15,057 nucleotides of DNA, taken from positions 1-15,057 of the forward strand of contig JAFQUG010000185.1 of NCBI GenBank assembly GCA_017408625.1, read 5' to 3'. The translations under genes were made by a program, and so were the position numbers. Positions 12,296-15,057 of this stretch are shown here, piece by piece; position 1 is the first letter of the stretch, and each line of letters begins with the position of its first letter. Below the pieces are notes generated by a model. That model searched no databases. It was not told the DNA's origin and saw only the letters and a program-made list of their open reading frames with translations. The DNA is from Clostridia bacterium. Its GTDB lineage: Bacteria > Bacillota_A > Clostridia > Oscillospirales > CAG-272.

Positions 12296-13834
12296 ATGAA
12301 ACACAATACCTTGAAAATTTTTACCGTTGCGCTGTCGCTTTTGCTGCTGCTTGGCATGCTGGCAAGCTGTGATGCATCGTACGATGGCGAAGGAGGCATT
12401 TACACGGGAATGGGAAATATGGATGCGTATTATCCCGAAGAGAATGCGCCCGGCGTCATTTCACCCGAATCGCAGAGCAGTGTGCGCGAAAATCCCTTTA
12501 TGGATCCCGAGAATCAACCCACGTCCACCTTCTCGGCCGACGTGGATACCGCGTCCTACACCTTGTTCCGCAAGCACGTGAACAACGGCTACGACTGGAC
12601 GGCCATGCAGTCCGACTACGTGGGCGGCAATATCCGCACCGAGGAAATGCTCAACTATTTTGATTACGATTATGCAGAGCCCGCCGAGGGGGATTTGTTC
12701 GGCGTCAGTGCCAAGATCGCGCCCTCGCCCTGGAATCCCGACTATCATCTGGTCATGCTGGGCTTCAAGGCCACCGATGCGCAAAAGCCCGCAGGCAATA
12801 ACCTGGTATTTCTGATCGACGTTTCGGGCTCGATGGATAACGCCGAAAAGCTGCCGCTCTTGCAAAAGACCTTTTCTTATCTGGTGGCCAATCTGACCGA
12901 GAACGACCGCGTGTCCATCGTGACCTACGCAGCGGGTGAGAGAGTGGTGCTGGAGGGCTGCCGCGGCAACCGCTACGAAGAGATCATGCACGCCATCAAT
13001 TCGCTGGATGCAAACGGCTCGACAAACGGCCAGGCAGGCCTGCAACGCGCTTACGAGATTGCCGAGGCTTGCTATATCGAGGGTGGCAATAACCGCATCA
13101 TCATGGCGTCGGACGGTGACCTCAACGTGGGCATTTCCAATCCCACGGAGCTTAAGAGCTTTATTGCAACCAAGCGCGATCGCGGCATTTATCTGTCTGT
13201 GCTGGGCTTTGGCAGCGGAAACTTCCGTGACGACAATATGGAAGCTCTGGCTGATCACGGCAACGGTGTGTACTACTATATCGACGGCGAGGTCGAGGCG
13301 GAAAAGATTTTCGGCAGCGAGCTTTGCTCCACGTTGACCACCGTAGCCAACGACGTCAAGCTACAGGTCACCTTTGACCCTGTGTACGTCAGAAAGTACC
13401 GCCTGATCGGATATGAAAACCGCGTCATGAGCGAGGAGGATTTCAAGGACGACACCAAGGATGCCGGCGAGGTGGGAGCAGGGCACACTTTAACCGTTTG
13501 CTATGAGGTCAAGCTGACCGATACTGCACTCGATCCCGCGGCGCAGCCTGCCGATTGGTTTGATCTGGCCGTGCGCTGGAAAAATCCCGGACAGAGCGAG
13601 AGCGAGGAGCGTCATTACAGCGTGGGCAGCACCCATCTGATCGAGGCCATGGACGACGATATGCTATTCGCATCCGCCATTGTGGAGACCGCAATGCTGC
13701 TCCACAAGAGCCAATATGCGGGCGATTCGTCGCTGGACGGCGTGCTTGCACTGCTTGGCGACATGAGCGAAAAGGACGCGTACCAAGTAGAATTTGAGCA
13801 GCTGATCCAAAAGCTGCAGAGAGGTAAGCAATAA
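12296..13834 (+). CDS. VWA-domain lipoprotein of the YfbK type
   Basis: This is a 512-residue exported lipoprotein. The ATG at 12296 is chosen because GGAG (12283-12286) is 9 bases away, while an in-frame ATG at 12290 leaves only 3. The signal peptide ends in the lipobox LASC with C25. Residues 66-160 form the vWF_A N-terminal domain, with STFSADVDTASYTLFRKHVN and RTEEMLNYFDYDY. The VWA domain (about 167-345) has an intact metal site: DVSGSM (175-180), the threonine in GSTNG (243) and the aspartate of ASDGD (273). Residues 350-508 match the C-terminal domain usual in YfbK proteins. VWA domains of this kind bind a protein ligand through a divalent metal. It lies 48 bases after the putative anti-sigma gene, most likely in the same operon, so it may be a sensor partner or a sigma-controlled effector. 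The exact role of YfbK proteins is not established. Confidence 0.88.
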   Translation: MKHNTLKIFTVALSLLLLLGMLASCDASYDGEGGIYTGMGNMDAYYPEENAPGVISPESQSSVRENPFMDPENQPTSTFSADVDTASYTLFRKHVNNGYDWTAMQSDYVGGNIRTEEMLNYFDYDYAEPAEGDLFGVSAKIAPSPWNPDYHLVMLGFKATDAQKPAGNNLVFLIDVSGSMDNAEKLPLLQKTFSYLVANLTENDRVSIVTYAAGERVVLEGCRGNRYEEIMHAINSLDANGSTNGQAGLQRAYEIAEACYIEGGNNRIIMASDGDLNVGISNPTELKSFIATKRDRGIYLSVLGFGSGNFRDDNMEALADHGNGVYYYIDGEVEAEKIFGSELCSTLTTVANDVKLQVTFDPVYVRKYRLIGYENRVMSEEDFKDDTKDAGEVGAGHTLTVCYEVKLTDTALDPAAQPADWFDLAVRWKNPGQSESEERHYSVGSTHLIEAMDDDMLFASAIVETAMLLHKSQYAGDSSLDGVLALLGDMSEKDAYQVEFEQLIQKLQRGKQ

Positions 13835-13886
13835 CTGATATGAATGAGGCGCAAAGCCTCTGTCAACGCAGAAAAGAGGTGAGAGT

Positions 13887-14351
13887 ATGCAAGAGCAAAT
13901 GACTCCGACAACCGTTGAAACTATCAAAAAACCAAAGGTGCGCGCACAGAAAAAGCACGTGATCCTGTTTGTCATCGCATGCTTGATCCTGGTCGTCGGC
14001 GCCCTTGTCTTCGTAGGAGGATTGGCGGGATGGACGGTGTACGTGTTTGATCAAACCGCAGACCTTGACATGTCCGAATCTGAGCTTCCGGGGCTGGCAG
14101 CTTTGCTTTTGCTGCTGGCGGTGCCCGCCATGCTGTATGCAGGAATTCTTGTGATGACTGTCATCAGCACCGTGTTCTGGATTGCGGGATTGATTGTTTC
14201 CGGCATTCTGGTGTTTCGCAAAAAAGCGTTGCCAACCTGGATATGGGTGCTCTCGCTGATTCTTTTCTGCATTTATGCGCTGTTTACCTTGGGTAACGTT
14301 GCTACGATTGCCTTTTGGCTGATTTCGGCCATCCTTTCCAAGCTGATGTAA
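13887..14351 (+). CDS. Small polytopic membrane protein, paralogue of the next gene
   Basis: I do not recognise a family. The 154-residue protein has a basic, Pro/Lys-containing N-terminus (1-23) and about four transmembrane segments (24-53, 69-90, 91-110, 116-150), with a short acidic outer loop around 55-66 (DLDMSESE). It starts after AGAGGTGAG, the same Shine-Dalgarno form as the sigma gene. It lies 52 bases after the VWA gene, with only a weak 5-bp hairpin (13846-13860) and no terminator between. Its middle and last helices match the following gene at a constant 12-residue offset (W98, A100, G101, V104, S105, L108, F110, K112, P116, W118 against W86 to W106), so the two arose by tandem duplication. 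It is probably a membrane component linked to the ECF-VWA unit. Confidence 0.7.
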   Translation: MQEQMTPTTVETIKKPKVRAQKKHVILFVIACLILVVGALVFVGGLAGWTVYVFDQTADLDMSESELPGLAALLLLLAVPAMLYAGILVMTVISTVFWIAGLIVSGILVFRKKALPTWIWVLSLILFCIYALFTLGNVATIAFWLISAILSKLM

Positions 14352-14360
14352 GGAGTGCGT

Positions 14361-14780
14361 ATGGAAGAAAAGAAAGTTATTGACAATGTCCTTGGCCCCA
14401 AGGCATTATTTGTGATCGCGTGCGTGATCTTAGCGATCAGCATTGTAACTTTTTCGCTCTCCATGGCGTATTTTCAGAGCGTGACCACGCCCGCGCCCGA
14501 TACGGGTGAGCCGAGCGGAGACGGACTTTCCGGGGGAGAGATCATCGGTGCGATGCTCATGATGCTTGCAAGTGTGGTGCTGATGGCGATCATTCTGCTG
14601 TTCCACGCGTTTTTGTGGGGCGCGGGGATGCTGGTGTCAGCCCGACTTGCGTTTTCCAAAGCGCAAAAGCCCCGATGGATGCAGATTTTCGCATGGGTTC
14701 TGACCGCGCTTTTTGCCATTCCGACCGCGATCTCGCTGTGCATTGTGGGATACGTGGTGTTTACGTTGTTTATTCTGTGA
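14361..14780 (+). CDS. Small polytopic membrane protein, paralogue of the preceding gene
   Basis: This 139-residue membrane protein has no family I can name. The ATG at 14361 is preferred; AAGGAG (14350-14355) is 5 bases before it and overlaps the preceding stop, so the two genes are coupled. An in-frame GTG at 14355 lies inside the ribosome site. TM1 is about 15-36, then a Pro/Gly/Asp-rich outer loop (42-58), two helices within about 60-98 and a last helix region at 108-138. FVIAC (17-21) matches FVIAC (28-32) of the previous protein, and the W-x-A-G, V-S, L, F, K, P, W series aligns without gaps. The outer loops do not match, which suggests diverged exposed parts on a shared membrane frame. 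A terminator follows, making this the last gene of the ECF operon or of a small sub-operon. Confidence 0.68.
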   Translation: MEEKKVIDNVLGPKALFVIACVILAISIVTFSLSMAYFQSVTTPAPDTGEPSGDGLSGGEIIGAMLMMLASVVLMAIILLFHAFLWGAGMLVSARLAFSKAQKPRWMQIFAWVLTALFAIPTAISLCIVGYVVFTLFIL

Positions 14781-14794
14781 GTGAGGAGGCCATT

Positions 14795-14813
14795 GAAAAA
14801 AGCCCCATGGGGC
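14795..14813 (-). terminator. Possible minus-strand terminator (weak)
   Basis: GCCCCATGGGGC (14802-14813) is a perfect palindrome. On the minus strand it is followed by TTTTTTC, which would end transcription arriving from the right. The stem has only about 4 G/C pairs around a CATG loop, so this is tentative. Confidence 0.35.
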
Positions 14814-14824
14814 AGAAAAATAAA

Positions 14825-14865
14825 GCAGGAATATGTTCGATTTTGAGCAGATTCCTGCATTTTTT
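14825..14865 (+). terminator. Intrinsic terminator after the twin membrane protein genes
   Basis: GCAGGAAT (14825-14832) pairs with ATTCCTGC (14851-14858) over an 18-base loop, followed by ATTTTTT. It lies 45 bases after the last stop codon of the ECF-VWA block. Confidence 0.75.
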
Positions 14866-14925
14866 GTTAAAAAAGGTGAAGGAGCGGCTAAATGGTAAAT
14901 CTCACCCACCGCAACCGCGTCAGTC

Positions 14926-15057
14926 ATTTCGCGGACACTCCGCGAAATTCTCTTCCGCTGCGGTCCCCCCTCTCCAGCGGAGAGGGCTCATGATGACCGT
15001 TTTTTTTTGGATAACCAAACCAGACGGATGCGAACAAAAAGCCCTCTCCGCTGGAGA
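14926..15057. repeat. Palindrome-rich intergenic repeat, truncated by the window end
   Basis: ATTTCGCGGA-CAC-TCCGCGAAAT (14926-14948) is a perfect 10-bp stem. CCGCTGCGG (14956-14964) and CCCTCTCC-AGC-GGAGAGGG (14968-14986) follow. CGGTC (14961-14965) pairs with GACCG (14995-14999), enclosing the last hairpin and running directly into nine T's (15000-15008), so the element could also terminate plus-strand transcription. The 17 bases at 14971-14987 recur as an exact inverted copy at 15041-15057, the last bases of the window. I recall similar CTCTCC-GCGGAGAGG elements from other Oscillospirales-like genomes. No gene is seen from 14781 to the end. Confidence 0.7.

Noticed and set aside
13846..13860. 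Terminator between the VWA gene and the twin membrane proteins
   Set aside because: GAGGC-GCAAA-GCCTC is only a 5-bp stem with no T-run.

Overview
The window looks like chromosomal DNA of an uncultured member of the Clostridia (Bacillota), probably a gut Oscillospirales-type organism. The evidence is Shine-Dalgarno starts throughout, sigma-A-type promoters with 17-bp spacers, U-tailed intrinsic terminators, a Rex / DnaD / DnaI-like gene run, SecG, and an ECF sigma factor followed by a VWA lipoprotein. The lineage is an inference from gene families and intergenic repeat style. No rRNA, tRNA, CRISPR array, transposase or phage gene was seen.

Layout. (1) 2-2390, plus strand: the C-terminal part of the redox repressor Rex, a DnaD-domain protein and a zinc-finger AAA+ helicase-loader-like ATPase, separated by only 3-4 bases. 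(2) 2391-2808, no gene: a dense array of small hairpins separated by AATATCACT-type spacers whose orientation flips midway, then a bidirectional terminator and several palindromes. (3) 2809-4329, minus strand: an ESS-family sodium:glutamate symporter with an unusual N-terminal leader, read from a near-consensus promoter that overlaps a Rex-operator-like dyad. (4) 4472-8334, minus strand: a translationally coupled two-gene operon for surface proteins. One is a C-terminally anchored beta-rich binding protein with a GGC-type tail; the other is a lipoprotein with a GH99/WbsX-like putative glycosidase domain, a CBM9-like module and a copper-amine-oxidase-N-like module. (5) 8510-8982: secG with its own promoter, a structured leader and a terminator. 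(6) 8995-10983: a membrane-anchored D-Ala-D-Ala carboxypeptidase-like protein with an altered second active-site motif, then a small amidase-domain protein. (7) 11007-14865: an ECF sigma factor, a membrane protein in the anti-sigma position, a VWA-domain lipoprotein (YfbK-type) and two small paralogous membrane proteins. (8) 14926-15057: a palindrome-rich intergenic repeat that runs off the window.

How the genes fit together. The first block links redox sensing (rex) to replication initiation only by position. The surface operon looks like a binding-plus-hydrolysis pair for an unidentified glycan. It has its own extended -10 promoter and a 19-bp dyad placed where an activator would bind. The ECF block reads as a self-contained envelope-response unit: an ECF-like promoter ahead of the sigma gene, a 4-base overlap to the putative anti-sigma gene, and a VWA lipoprotein with two paralogous membrane proteins as candidate effectors or sensors.

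The most promising leads for something undescribed are the hairpin/spacer array, the GH-like plus GGC-tail surface pair, and the ECF-VWA-twin membrane protein module. All functional assignments come from reading translated sequence by eye; no database search was possible.
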